A DNA stretch of 11,341 bases from an uncultured Phycisphaerales bacterium (GTDB lineage Bacteria; Planctomycetota; Phycisphaerae; Phycisphaerales; UBA1924). Made by a program: the position numbers and the translations under genes. Numbering within the stretch: position 1 is the first letter of the stretch; every line of letters starts with the position of its first letter. Below the pieces are notes generated by a model, which had not been told where the DNA came from, searched no databases, and saw only the letters and a program-made list of their open reading frames with translations. The stretch lies in NCBI GenBank assembly GCA_937891445.1, contig CALAFV010000560.1:1-11341 (forward strand). Reading direction: 5' to 3'. This document shows positions 1-5,434 of the stretch, piece by piece.

Positions 1-296
1 CGCTCGTCGTCGCGGAAGCGCTGGATCATGACCTGCTTGAAGGTCTGGGCGGCGATGCGCCCGAACTCCTGCGGGGACATCTCCAGCGGCTGGCCGTGGC
101 GGGTGAGGGAGATCTGGCCGGTGAGGGGATCGACGGTGCAGGCGAACTCCTCGGTGTCGAGGGTGTTGAAGTGCTTGCGCGCAGCGGAGACCATCGCCTG
201 CTCGAGGTCGCGGATGAGGACGGATTTCTCGATGCGCCGGTCGCGGGCGATCGAGTCGAGAATCCGCAGCATTTCCTGGGTGTTGACGGTGCTCAA
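1..296 (-). CDS. nusA: Transcription termination/antitermination factor NusA, N-terminal part (cut by window edge)
   Basis: The minus strand encodes 98 codons that run off the left edge. The product resembles the N-terminal RNA-polymerase-binding domain of NusA: an opening helix (MLRILDSIARDRRIEKSVLI), then LEQAMVSAARKHF, a TVDPLTGQI strand, and the diagnostic GRIAAQTFKQVMIQRFRDDE around residues 79-98, matching the family's 'RIaaQtaKQVilQkiReaE'. NusA binds RNA polymerase and modulates pausing, termination and antitermination. The start is inferred as TTG at 296, because GGAG lies 7 bases upstream and the NusA-like sequence begins right after it; no ATG lies at this position. The S1 and KH domains must lie outside the window. 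rimP, which often precedes nusA in bacteria, is absent here. Family call is firm; the exact start is moderately certain. Confidence 0.88.
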   Translation of the reverse strand, partial: MSTVNTQEMLRILDSIARDRRIEKSVLIRDLEQAMVSAARKHFNTLDTEEFACTVDPLTGQISLTRHGQPLEMSPQEFGRIAAQTFKQVMIQRFRDDE

Positions 297-346
297 GACG
301 GGTCTCCGATGCTGGCTGGATGTGCTGGATGTTGAGTTGTCGAGTC

Positions 347-391
347 CCAAAAACGACATCGGCCGCGAGCGCTTCCGACACGCTCGGGCCG
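347..391 (-). terminator. Rho-independent terminator, minus strand
   Basis: CGGCC (360-364) and CGAGCG (366-371) pair with CGCTCG (381-386) and GGCCG (387-391). This makes an 11-bp stem with one bulged base (365) and a 9-base loop. Read on the minus strand, the stem is followed after a few bases by a five-T run (TCGTTTTTGGG, 347-356). The signal would end a minus-strand transcript coming from higher coordinates just before nusA. That implies an upstream transcription unit in the otherwise gene-poor region and isolates nusA from it. The T-run is short and displaced from the stem, so efficiency is uncertain. Confidence 0.6.
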
Positions 392-438
392 ACTGGCTCC
401 CCCCGACGGGGGCGGGCAGCGCGGGTTGGAGCCCGTGC

Positions 439-615
439 TCAGGTCACGGCGCCTCCTTGCGGTCGCGCCGCGAGCCTGCGGTAGCCCTGCACCGCGGACC
501 GCGGCTCCCGGCGCTGCGCGCCGAGGGCGACGGTGGGGTCGCCGGCAACAGGGGCGGCGACGGGCCGCGGGTGCAGCCCGGGAGGGAGCGCGTTGGAGCG
601 TCCCTTAGCCGACAT
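439..615 (-). CDS. Possible small ORF, 58 codons, unknown function
   Basis: An ATG at 615 opens a 58-residue frame ending in TGA at 439. It begins MSAKGRSNALPPGLHPRP and continues as an Ala/Pro/Arg-rich, low-complexity product with no cysteine, no membrane segment and no recognised motif. Third positions are mostly G or C, but that is expected by chance in such GC-rich DNA. No Shine-Dalgarno sequence precedes the ATG. In its favour, it is the only minus-strand frame ending shortly before the terminator hairpin at 347-391 (about 50 bases further on). Equally likely is that the transcript ending there is non-coding. Treat as a weak candidate. Confidence 0.2.
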   Translation of the reverse strand: MSAKGRSNALPPGLHPRPVAAPVAGDPTVALGAQRREPRSAVQGYRRLAARPQGGAVT

Positions 616-703
616 GGCGACGATTCGTGCGCATGGAGCAGCAGATCCCGGAGTGTGTGTCGTACGCAGATCCGAACCGAAATGTCAGGGAATAGTACGA
701 GGC

Positions 704-740
704 GGCGGAGAGGGGGTCAAACGGGGGGCGGAGAGGGGGG
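704..740 (+). repeat. G-rich direct repeat with possible G-quadruplex potential
   Basis: A 13-base unit (GGCGGAGAGGGGG) occurs at 704-716 and again at 727-739, a period of 23. The stretch contains G-runs of 5 (712-716), 6 (723-728) and 6 (735-740) on the plus strand with six-base spacers, and another GGG follows at 750-752. Such spacing could permit a G-quadruplex. It directly abuts the inverted-repeat element starting at 743. Confidence 0.5.
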
Positions 741-742
741 AG

Positions 743-893
743 AGGCACTGGGCATCAGGCACTGGGCACGAGACGAAAACCGGTAGAGAACGGAGATGTC
801 CTGGTGGGTCCGATGGCGAGACTCTGCCCCGAGCGTCGGAGCGTGGAATCACCAGTGCGTAATGCCTAGTGCCCAGTGCCTGATGTGGTGCCT
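743..893. repeat. ~150-bp element with long inverted-repeat ends (REP/MITE-like)
   Basis: A 17-base arm at 753-769 (CATCAGGCACTGGGCAC) is perfectly complementary in reverse to 869-885 (GTGCCCAGTGCCTGATG). The symmetry continues outward to 743 and 893 with one small indel and one mismatch (AGGCACT against GGTGCCT). Each arm is built of a repeated GGCACTGGGCA-type word; the left arm holds it twice, and the right arm adds the variant AGTGCCTAGTGCC-like run. About 99 bases separate the perfect arms and contain no ORF of note. The single-stranded form could fold into a long hairpin. The structure resembles dispersed intergenic palindromic repeats. Whether it is multicopy cannot be seen from one window. 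Confidence 0.65.
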
Positions 894-909
894 CCTTCCA
901 AGCGCCCGC

Positions 910-915
910 TAGAAT
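910..915 (+). promoter_or_regulatory. -10-like hexamer directly before the STAS gene
   Basis: TAGAAT (5 of 6 to the sigma-70 -10 consensus) ends 9 bases before the ATG at 925 in otherwise GC-rich DNA. A start site 6-7 bases downstream would leave a 5' leader of only 2-3 bases, fitting the absence of a Shine-Dalgarno sequence. No good -35 box is visible; the expected position (~887-892) lies in the right arm of the inverted repeat. Confidence 0.45.
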
Positions 916-924
916 CGGCCCCGC

Positions 925-1284
925 ATGAGCAACGTCCGGTCTGAAATCGTCGGCGAGAGCGGCCTTGTCCTCGTGGTTCACCTGCCCGGGGCGGTGGTGG
1001 ACGAGACGGCCGTGCCCATCCGTGAAGAGGTGATCCGGCGGCTGCCCAACGCCGACCGGGCCGGCGTCGTGCTCGATTGCCGCGACGTGTACCTGGTCAA
1101 CTCGATCGGGATCACGTGCCTGCTTCAGATCCAGGATCACTGCCGCCGCCAGGGGGCGAGCATGGCGCTGGCGGGGGTGCCGCCGACGATCGTGTCGTTC
1201 CTGCGGCAACTCAAACTCGACACGCGGTTCACGCGGTACGAGAGCGTCGAAGAAGCGGTCGCGGCGGCGGAGCGCGGGGAGTAG
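925..1284 (+). CDS. STAS-domain protein, anti-sigma-factor antagonist (SpoIIAA-like)
   Basis: The 119-residue product is a single STAS domain, the usual length for SpoIIAA/RsbV-type antagonists. The N-terminal strand VLVVHLPGAVVDETAV corresponds to the family's 'v..l.G.ld...a' segment. It is followed by the core VVLDCRDVYLVNSIGITCLL (residues 48-67). Here Asn59-Ser60-Ile61-Gly62 aligns with the D-S-S-G loop, so Ser60 sits where the regulatory phosphoserine lies in SpoIIAA. A C-terminal helix follows (SVEEAVAAAERG). Such proteins switch partners with an anti-sigma kinase, releasing a sigma factor when unphosphorylated. No kinase, phosphatase or sigma gene is adjacent, so the partner is unknown. 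The gene appears monocistronic and its stop lies 7 bases from the stop of the converging esterase gene. The start lacks a Shine-Dalgarno sequence. Family call is strong; exact role is inferred. Confidence 0.85.
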   Translation: MSNVRSEIVGESGLVLVVHLPGAVVDETAVPIREEVIRRLPNADRAGVVLDCRDVYLVNSIGITCLLQIQDHCRRQGASMALAGVPPTIVSFLRQLKLDTRFTRYESVEEAVAAAERGE

Positions 1285-1291
1285 CAAGGCG

Positions 1292-2383
1292 CTAACCGCC
1301 GCACGGCCCGATCGAAGCGATCCACATCGTCAGGTATGCGGCGATGTCGGCGCTGTTGACGGCGCCGGAGTCGTTCACGTCGGCGCCGAGGCTGCCGACG
1401 ACGACGCAGCGGAGCCAGTGCGCCAGGAAAGTGGAAACGTCGCCGGAGTTCACCTCGCCGTCGTTGTTCCAGTCGGCGAGGCAGCCGGGGTCGGCCAGGT
1501 GGAGGGCGAAGAAGTCGGCCGTGAACTGGTCGAAGCCGAGGCCGACGTTGTGCGGCGCGCCGGGGACGATGCGCAGGTCAGAAGCGACGCCCGCCTCGGT
1601 GAGTGCATCGTGGAGCAGATGGCTCTGGAGCGGGAGGACGACGGTGTCCGCGCCGCCGTGGAGGATGAGGAAGGGCGGGTCGTCGGGGCTGACGTGGGTG
1701 AGCGGGCTCGCGAGGCGCGCCCGCGCGACGAGTTCGGCCCACGCCGGGTTGTCCACGTTCTGCTGGATGTCGATGAGGCACGCGCCCAGGAGTTCGGACT
1801 CCGATGTGCCGCAGGCGGCGTTGGCGGGGTCGATGCTGAAGAAGTCGGTGTGGCCGTAGTAGTCGGCGACGGCGAGCACGTTGCTGGGCTGGTCTGTGTT
1901 GCCGCCGACGGTCCCTTCGCAGGCGGGGTCTCCCGCGGACGTGCCGACCAGCGCGGCGAGGTGGCCGCCGGAGGAGGCGCCCCAGACGCCGATGCGGGCG
2001 GGGTCGATGTTGTACTCGTCGGCGTGGGCGCGGAGCCAGCGGATGGCGGCCTTGCAGTCGTGGACCTGGGCGGGGAAGAGGGCGTCGGAGGAGTAGCGGT
2101 ACTCGATGGCGACCAGGGCGATGCCGCGCTCGAGCAGGAGCGGGGCCCGCTCGGCGCCGCCGGCGCGGGAGCCGCTGCGCCAGCCGCCGCCGTGGAGCCA
2201 GAAGACGGCGGGACGCGGGGTGCTCGGACCCGGCGGCATGTAGATATCGAGGATCTGGCGGACGTGGCCGTCGCCGTAGGGGACGGCGGCGTGAGTGGGG
2301 GTGGGGAGTTGGGCGACGGCCGGCGCGGCCGCGAGCGGTGCGGCGATGGCGGCGATCAAGCGGATCCGGGTGCGGGCGCGCAT
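1292..2383 (-). CDS. Secreted alpha/beta-hydrolase (esterase/lipase) with C-terminal dockerin-like repeats
   Basis: The 363-residue product starts with a signal peptide (RTRIRL, hydrophobic Ala-rich core, likely cleavage after AVA near residue 24). The hydrolase domain spans about 35-300. It has an HGGG oxyanion motif at 64-67, the nucleophile elbow GASSG at 135-139 (Ser137), a probable acid in HGGAD (Asp246) and a catalytic His278 in APHNVG. This layout matches the HSL/BD-FAE-type carboxylesterases. Residues 304-315 (DWNNDGEVNSGD) and 335-346 (DVNDSGAVNSAD) are paired calcium-binding loops, each followed by a short helix, as in type I dockerins; planctomycetes commonly place such modules at the ends of exported proteins. 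AAGGAG lies 8 bases before the ATG. Substrate is unknown; an ester in a sugar polymer or lipid is plausible. The tail converges on the STAS gene. Confidence 0.85.
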   Translation of the reverse strand: MRARTRIRLIAAIAAPLAAAPAVAQLPTPTHAAVPYGDGHVRQILDIYMPPGPSTPRPAVFWLHGGGWRSGSRAGGAERAPLLLERGIALVAIEYRYSSDALFPAQVHDCKAAIRWLRAHADEYNIDPARIGVWGASSGGHLAALVGTSAGDPACEGTVGGNTDQPSNVLAVADYYGHTDFFSIDPANAACGTSESELLGACLIDIQQNVDNPAWAELVARARLASPLTHVSPDDPPFLILHGGADTVVLPLQSHLLHDALTEAGVASDLRIVPGAPHNVGLGFDQFTADFFALHLADPGCLADWNNDGEVNSGDVSTFLAHWLRCVVVGSLGADVNDSGAVNSADIAAYLTMWIASIGPCGG

Positions 2384-2391
2384 GGTCCTGA

Positions 2392-2397
2392 CTCCTT
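2392..2397 (-). promoter_or_regulatory. Shine-Dalgarno site of the esterase gene
   Basis: AAGGAG on the minus strand lies 8 bases upstream of the ATG at 2383 and fixes the start. The same AAGGAGT sequence precedes the DUF1573 gene, so the organism does use canonical sites at some genes. Confidence 0.7.
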
Positions 2398-2514
2398 ACG
2401 CTGTGGGGCGCAAGGCATCGTTACACACACGGCGACGAACCGCGTGAAATCGGCGCTTCTGCAACTGGGGTGGGCGTGAGACGGCGCTGACGCCGCCGGA
2501 AGGCGGTGACGCTC

Positions 2515-2561
2515 AAAAATGAGAGAGGCCGAGCATCGTTCCCGGGGTGGGGGCTCGGCCT
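2515..2561 (-). terminator. Rho-independent terminator downstream of tRNA-Gly
   Basis: AGGCCGAGC (2526-2534) and GCTCGGCCT (2553-2561) form a perfect 9-bp stem with an 18-base loop. Read on the minus strand, the stem is followed by CTCTCATTTTTGAG, with five Ts at 2515-2519. It lies 27 bases beyond the tRNA 3' end, so it most likely ends the tRNA transcript and separates it from the esterase gene. Confidence 0.7.
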
Positions 2562-2587
2562 TGCGGCTGGAGACCTGATTGTCTCAA

Positions 2588-2659
2588 AGCGGGTGAAGGG
2601 GCTTGAACCCTCGACCTACACGTTGGCAACGTGTCGCTCTACCACTGAGCTACACCCGC
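2588..2659 (-). tRNA. tRNA-Gly (anticodon GCC)
   Basis: The minus strand folds as a complete cloverleaf. The acceptor stem is GCGGGTG/CACCCGC; the D arm is GCTC-AGTGGTA-GAGC; the anticodon stem is ACACG/CGTGT enclosing TTGCCAA, giving anticodon GCC at 2625-2627; the T arm is GAGGG-TTCAAGC-CCCTT (the closing pair may be G-T). The discriminator is U73 (2588), usual for bacterial tRNA-Gly. The CCA end is not encoded (TTG follows), so CCA would be added by nucleotidyltransferase. It reads GGC and GGT codons, which suits a GC-rich genome. It lies 75 bases downstream of dsbD on the same strand with no obvious promoter between, so read-through transcription from dsbD is possible. Confidence 0.96.
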
Positions 2660-2677
2660 GTTTTCGCCCTTTCGGGG

Positions 2678-2705
2678 CCCCAGCCGGGCAGAAGCCCGGG
2701 CGGGG
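2678..2705. terminator. Strong hairpin between dsbD and tRNA-Gly, no U-tract
   Basis: CCCC (2678-2681) and CCGGGC (2684-2689) pair with GCCCGG (2694-2699) and GGGG (2702-2705) around a 4-base loop, with a 2x2 internal loop. It sits 30 bases past the dsbD stop. On the minus strand no T-run follows, so it may be a weak or Rho-assisted terminator, an mRNA-stabilising 3' end, or a processing signal upstream of the tRNA. Confidence 0.4.
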
Positions 2706-2734
2706 AAGTAAGTTAGACGGCGTCCGGTGGGGAG

Positions 2735-4819
2735 TCAACGGGGGGCGGCTTGCTGCTCCAGTCCGGGGCCGGCCGGGCCCAGGGCGGTCGGCGGCGCGGC
2801 CTGTGGGGCCGAGGCGGCCTGCCCGGCGCCGGCGGCCTGCTCGACCGCCGCCAGGACATGGGCGGGCGCGTAGGCGTTGTAGATGATCGGCTCGGCGAGG
2901 GCCGGGCCGAAGATGGCCAGGGTGGGGACGTTGGAGCGGCCCAGGTCCGTCAGGAACTTGCGGCCGACCGAGTCGGCGGAGGTGACGTCCACCTCCAGCA
3001 GGATGACGTCGTCCTTCGTCAGTCGGGCGCGGACCTCGGTGCTGTCGAGCACGGTGCGCTTGATCACCTTGCAGGTGATGCACCAGTCGGCGGTGAAGTT
3101 GGCGACGACGACCTTGCCGGCGGCCCGAGCCGCTTCGAGCCGGGCGGGGGTGTAGGGGAGCCAGACGCCGGGGATGACGGCGTCGTCGGCCGGCTCGCCG
3201 GTGGCGAGCGCTTCCCGCATGCGGAGGTAGTCCTCGCGAGCGACGGCCCCGAAGCCGTTGGCGAACCTGATCGAGCCGATGGCCGCCGCGAGGGCGAGCA
3301 GGGGCATGACGACCTTCGGCCACGCCCGCTTGGCGATCTGGAGCGTCCGGATCGCCAGCCAGACCGCCGCGAGGATGACGAAGAAGGCAACCGCCCACCA
3401 CGCCATGGACTCCTTCAGCCACGGCTTGTCGATGAGCAGGGCCTTGATGCCGGCGGCGATGAAGAACGCCGCGCCGGCGAGCAGGAGCAGGCCCATGACC
3501 TGCTTGACCAGTTCGCTGGCCGGGCCGGTGCGGGGGATCCGGTTCACGAGCCCGGGGTTGGCGGAGAGGACGAGGTACGGCACGGCCATGCCGACGCCCA
3601 GGCCAAGGAAGATCACCATGATCGTGATCGGGCCCAGGGCGGCGGTCCCCGCCAGCAGGCCGCCGGCGACGAAGCCGAAGCACGGCAGGCCCAGCACCGC
3701 CGTCATGATGCCGAAGACGAACGAGCCCCAGGGTGTGTCGGCCTTGGGGTTGATCATGTAGACCGACTGCGGCAGGTTCAGCGTGAACAGGCCCATGATC
3801 CCCAGGCCCATCGCGGCGATGATCAGCCCCAGGCCGAGCGTGATCCACCACGTGCCGAAGATCAGGCGCGAGGGGTCGGCCGTCGCGGAGGAGAAGATCG
3901 CCATCGGCAGACCGGCGACGAACCAGAAGGTGACGACGCCCAGCGCCATCCACAGGCCCAGGATGAACGCGCGCCGGCGCGAACCGCCGGCGTGCTGGAC
4001 GAGCGTGAGAATCTTGATGGGGATGATGGGCAGGACGCAGGGCGTGAGGTTCAACACCGCGCCGCCCAGGACCGCGCCGAGGAAGACCAGCAGGATGCCG
4101 TTGAGTGGAATCCCGAAGAGGCTCGGCGGCGGCGCGACGTCTTCGCCGGCGGAGGCGCTGGCCGCGGGGCCGGAGGAGGCGGGAGGAGTGGGGGGCGTGG
4201 CAGACGCGGCGGCGGGGTCGAAGCCCTTGAACAGGTCGGCGTCGGCAGGCGCGGCGGGGGCCGGGGCCGCGGGGTCGATCGTGAAGGCGACCGACAGCGG
4301 GACGGTCTCCGGCATCAGACACGTCACCTCGTTGCACGCCTGGTAGAAGACTTCAAATTTGAGCGTGACGCGGCCCGCCTTGGCCTCGGGCGAAATCGTG
4401 ATGGGGATGTACGCGATCGAGCGATCGCTGTAGGTAGGCGCGGCGATCGTCCCTTCGCCCATGAGGTTGGGAACCTCCGAGGCGTGCGGCTCGGGCCACT
4501 GGATCGGGCCGAATGTCGCCCACGCGGGAGCGGGGTCGGGGAGGGTGATCGTGGTGCGCGTCCCGGAGGCGATTTCCTCGACGGCCTCCGGCAGCGACAC
4601 ATGGGCGGCGGGCCAGATGTGCCAGCCGGGCTGGAGGTCGAAGACGACCGCCACCGCCACGAGGTCGCCCGGTCGCACGGTCTCCGCGGCCGGGACCGCC
4701 CGGACCGCCACTTCGCCCCCGCCGCCGAACTGGCCGTGGGCGGCCCGGAGAGGCAATAGGGCAAGAGCGACAAGGACCAGCAGGGCCGCGGCGAGCGGGC
4801 GGGGGAGGGTGGTCGTCAT
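2735..4819 (-). CDS. dsbD: Thiol:disulfide interchange protein DsbD (three-domain)
   Basis: This 694-residue protein carries electrons from cytoplasmic thioredoxin to extracytoplasmic thiol proteins. A signal peptide (residues 1-30) precedes an N-terminal DsbD-alpha immunoglobulin-like domain (~35-182) ending in the redox pair Cys162/Cys167 (ACNEVTCLMP). After a Pro/Ala-rich linker (~183-232), the transmembrane domain (~238-515, about eight helices) carries Cys261 (NLTPCVLPIIPIK) and Cys380 (LGLPCFGF), the pair that shuttles electrons through the membrane. The C-terminal thioredoxin-like domain (~555-665) has Cys580-Ile-Thr-Cys583 in FTADWCITCK, and its cis-proline region is SNVPT (629-633). 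All six cysteines of the pathway are present. A Gln/Ala/Pro-rich tail (~665-694) is extra. No Shine-Dalgarno sequence precedes the ATG, but TTTAAT lies just upstream. It follows the MauE-like gene by 72 bases and probably belongs to the same redox unit. Confidence 0.95.
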   Translation of the reverse strand: MTTTLPRPLAAALLVLVALALLPLRAAHGQFGGGGEVAVRAVPAAETVRPGDLVAVAVVFDLQPGWHIWPAAHVSLPEAVEEIASGTRTTITLPDPAPAWATFGPIQWPEPHASEVPNLMGEGTIAAPTYSDRSIAYIPITISPEAKAGRVTLKFEVFYQACNEVTCLMPETVPLSVAFTIDPAAPAPAAPADADLFKGFDPAAASATPPTPPASSGPAASASAGEDVAPPPSLFGIPLNGILLVFLGAVLGGAVLNLTPCVLPIIPIKILTLVQHAGGSRRRAFILGLWMALGVVTFWFVAGLPMAIFSSATADPSRLIFGTWWITLGLGLIIAAMGLGIMGLFTLNLPQSVYMINPKADTPWGSFVFGIMTAVLGLPCFGFVAGGLLAGTAALGPITIMVIFLGLGVGMAVPYLVLSANPGLVNRIPRTGPASELVKQVMGLLLLAGAAFFIAAGIKALLIDKPWLKESMAWWAVAFFVILAAVWLAIRTLQIAKRAWPKVVMPLLALAAAIGSIRFANGFGAVAREDYLRMREALATGEPADDAVIPGVWLPYTPARLEAARAAGKVVVANFTADWCITCKVIKRTVLDSTEVRARLTKDDVILLEVDVTSADSVGRKFLTDLGRSNVPTLAIFGPALAEPIIYNAYAPAHVLAAVEQAAGAGQAASAPQAAPPTALGPAGPGLEQQAAPR

Positions 4820-4825
4820 ACGGCT

Positions 4826-4831
4826 ATTAAA
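4826..4831 (-). promoter_or_regulatory. -10-like hexamer directly before dsbD
   Basis: TTTAAT (5 of 6 to TATAAT) on the minus strand ends 6 bases before the dsbD ATG at 4819, in an AT-rich patch that stands out in this DNA. GGAACA lies 17 bases further up (4849-4854), matching the last three bases of the -35 consensus. A start site 6-7 bases downstream would fall at or next to the A of the ATG, giving a leaderless dsbD mRNA. Confidence 0.45.
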
Positions 4832-4891
4832 TGGTCGAAGCGTCGGGATGTTCCCTCGGCCGTGGAGGGAGAGGAGAGAAGCGAAGGCGTT

Positions 4892-5434
4892 TCAGCCCCG
4901 GCGCGAGAAGAGCAGCCGGTCGAGGCTCAGCGGATGCGTGCGGGTCATCGCCAGGGCGAGGGCGGCGGCGACCATGACGCCGTTCTCGACGACCTTGCAC
5001 CATCCGGCGGCGCCCGGGCAGACCAGGCCGCTGTCGCCGAAGCACCCGCACTTGACGTCGATGCCGCGGAGGATCGCGGAGACGATCAGGAGCGTGAAGA
5101 GGCCGAGCATGAGGCCGATGAGCCACGCGGCGGCGCGGGTAAACAGGCCGAGGATCAGGAACATCGCCGCGACGCCCTCCGTCCACGGCACGGCGAAGGC
5201 GGAGAACTTCACCAGCGCGTCGGGCAGGCCGAGTTTGAAGGCCTTGATGGCGAAAGCGAAGTCCTGCGGGCCGATCGGGGAGAGCGGCCCCTTGGCGGGG
5301 CGGAGTTTGAACCACGCCGCGGCGAGGAAGATCGCGCCCAGAGCCAGACGCGTCGGGACCGAAAGGACCGTCCACGCGAGGCGGTCGATGCTTCCGGGGA
5401 CCTCATAGCCACGGATCTGTGCGTCGGTCGTCAT
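4892..5434 (-). CDS. MauE/DoxX-like four-helix membrane protein with CGCFG motif
   Basis: The 180-residue product has four predicted membrane helices (about 25-42, 77-98, 101-122 and 149-164), the DoxX/MauE fold. An RLALGAIFLAAAWFKL segment in helix 1 is typical. Between helices 3 and 4, Cys129-Gly-Cys131-Phe-Gly (DVKCGCFGDSG) matches the MauE/DoxX redox-associated signature, and two more cysteines follow (Cys139, Cys146 in AGWCK). MauE was named for maturation of methylamine dehydrogenase, but no mau structural gene is present, so a general role in thiol oxidation or reduction in the membrane is more likely. Its ATG overlaps the stop of the rhodanese gene as ATGA (5431-5434), the classic arrangement for translational coupling. 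DsbD follows downstream. Family call is strong, function inferred. Confidence 0.85.
   Translation of the reverse strand: MTTDAQIRGYEVPGSIDRLAWTVLSVPTRLALGAIFLAAAWFKLRPAKGPLSPIGPQDFAFAIKAFKLGLPDALVKFSAFAVPWTEGVAAMFLILGLFTRAAAWLIGLMLGLFTLLIVSAILRGIDVKCGCFGDSGLVCPGAAGWCKVVENGVMVAAALALAMTRTHPLSLDRLLFSRRG

Larger units (their letters stand above)
297..924. other. 628-base intergenic region between nusA and the STAS gene
   Basis: No convincing large gene is visible. From left to right it holds: the nusA leader with a 9-base tandem repeat (GCTGGATGT twice, 315-332); a minus-strand terminator hairpin (347-391); a GC-rich stretch with a possible 58-codon minus-strand ORF (439-615); a somewhat less GC-rich patch with TCGTAC at 660-665 mirrored by GTACGA at 695-700; a G-rich direct repeat (704-740); and an inverted-repeat element (743-893). 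I looked for hallmark strings of tmRNA, RNase P RNA and SRP RNA on both strands and found none. A structured non-coding RNA on the minus strand remains possible. Confidence 0.6.

Noticed and set aside
28..786. Plus-strand open frame of 252 codons at the left edge
   Set aside because: Overlaps nusA in antisense; the product is Arg/Ser-rich without motif.
743..893. CRISPR array
   Set aside because: The repeated words are in inverted orientation and irregularly spaced; there are no evenly sized spacers and no cas genes.
685..1287. Minus-strand open frame of 200 codons antisense to the STAS gene and running through the inverted repeat
   Set aside because: It is antisense to a clear STAS domain and its C-terminal half merely translates the repeat element.
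2493..2506. CCGCC-GGAA-GGCGG hairpin as a terminator
   Set aside because: Only 5 bp. On the plus strand no T-run follows, and on the minus strand the T-run comes before it and belongs to the stronger hairpin at 2526-2561.
2750..4759. Very long open frame antisense to dsbD (plus strand, 669 codons)
   Set aside because: The translation is Arg/Gly/Asp-rich low complexity with no motif, while the opposite strand encodes a complete DsbD. Long antisense frames are expected in such GC-rich DNA.
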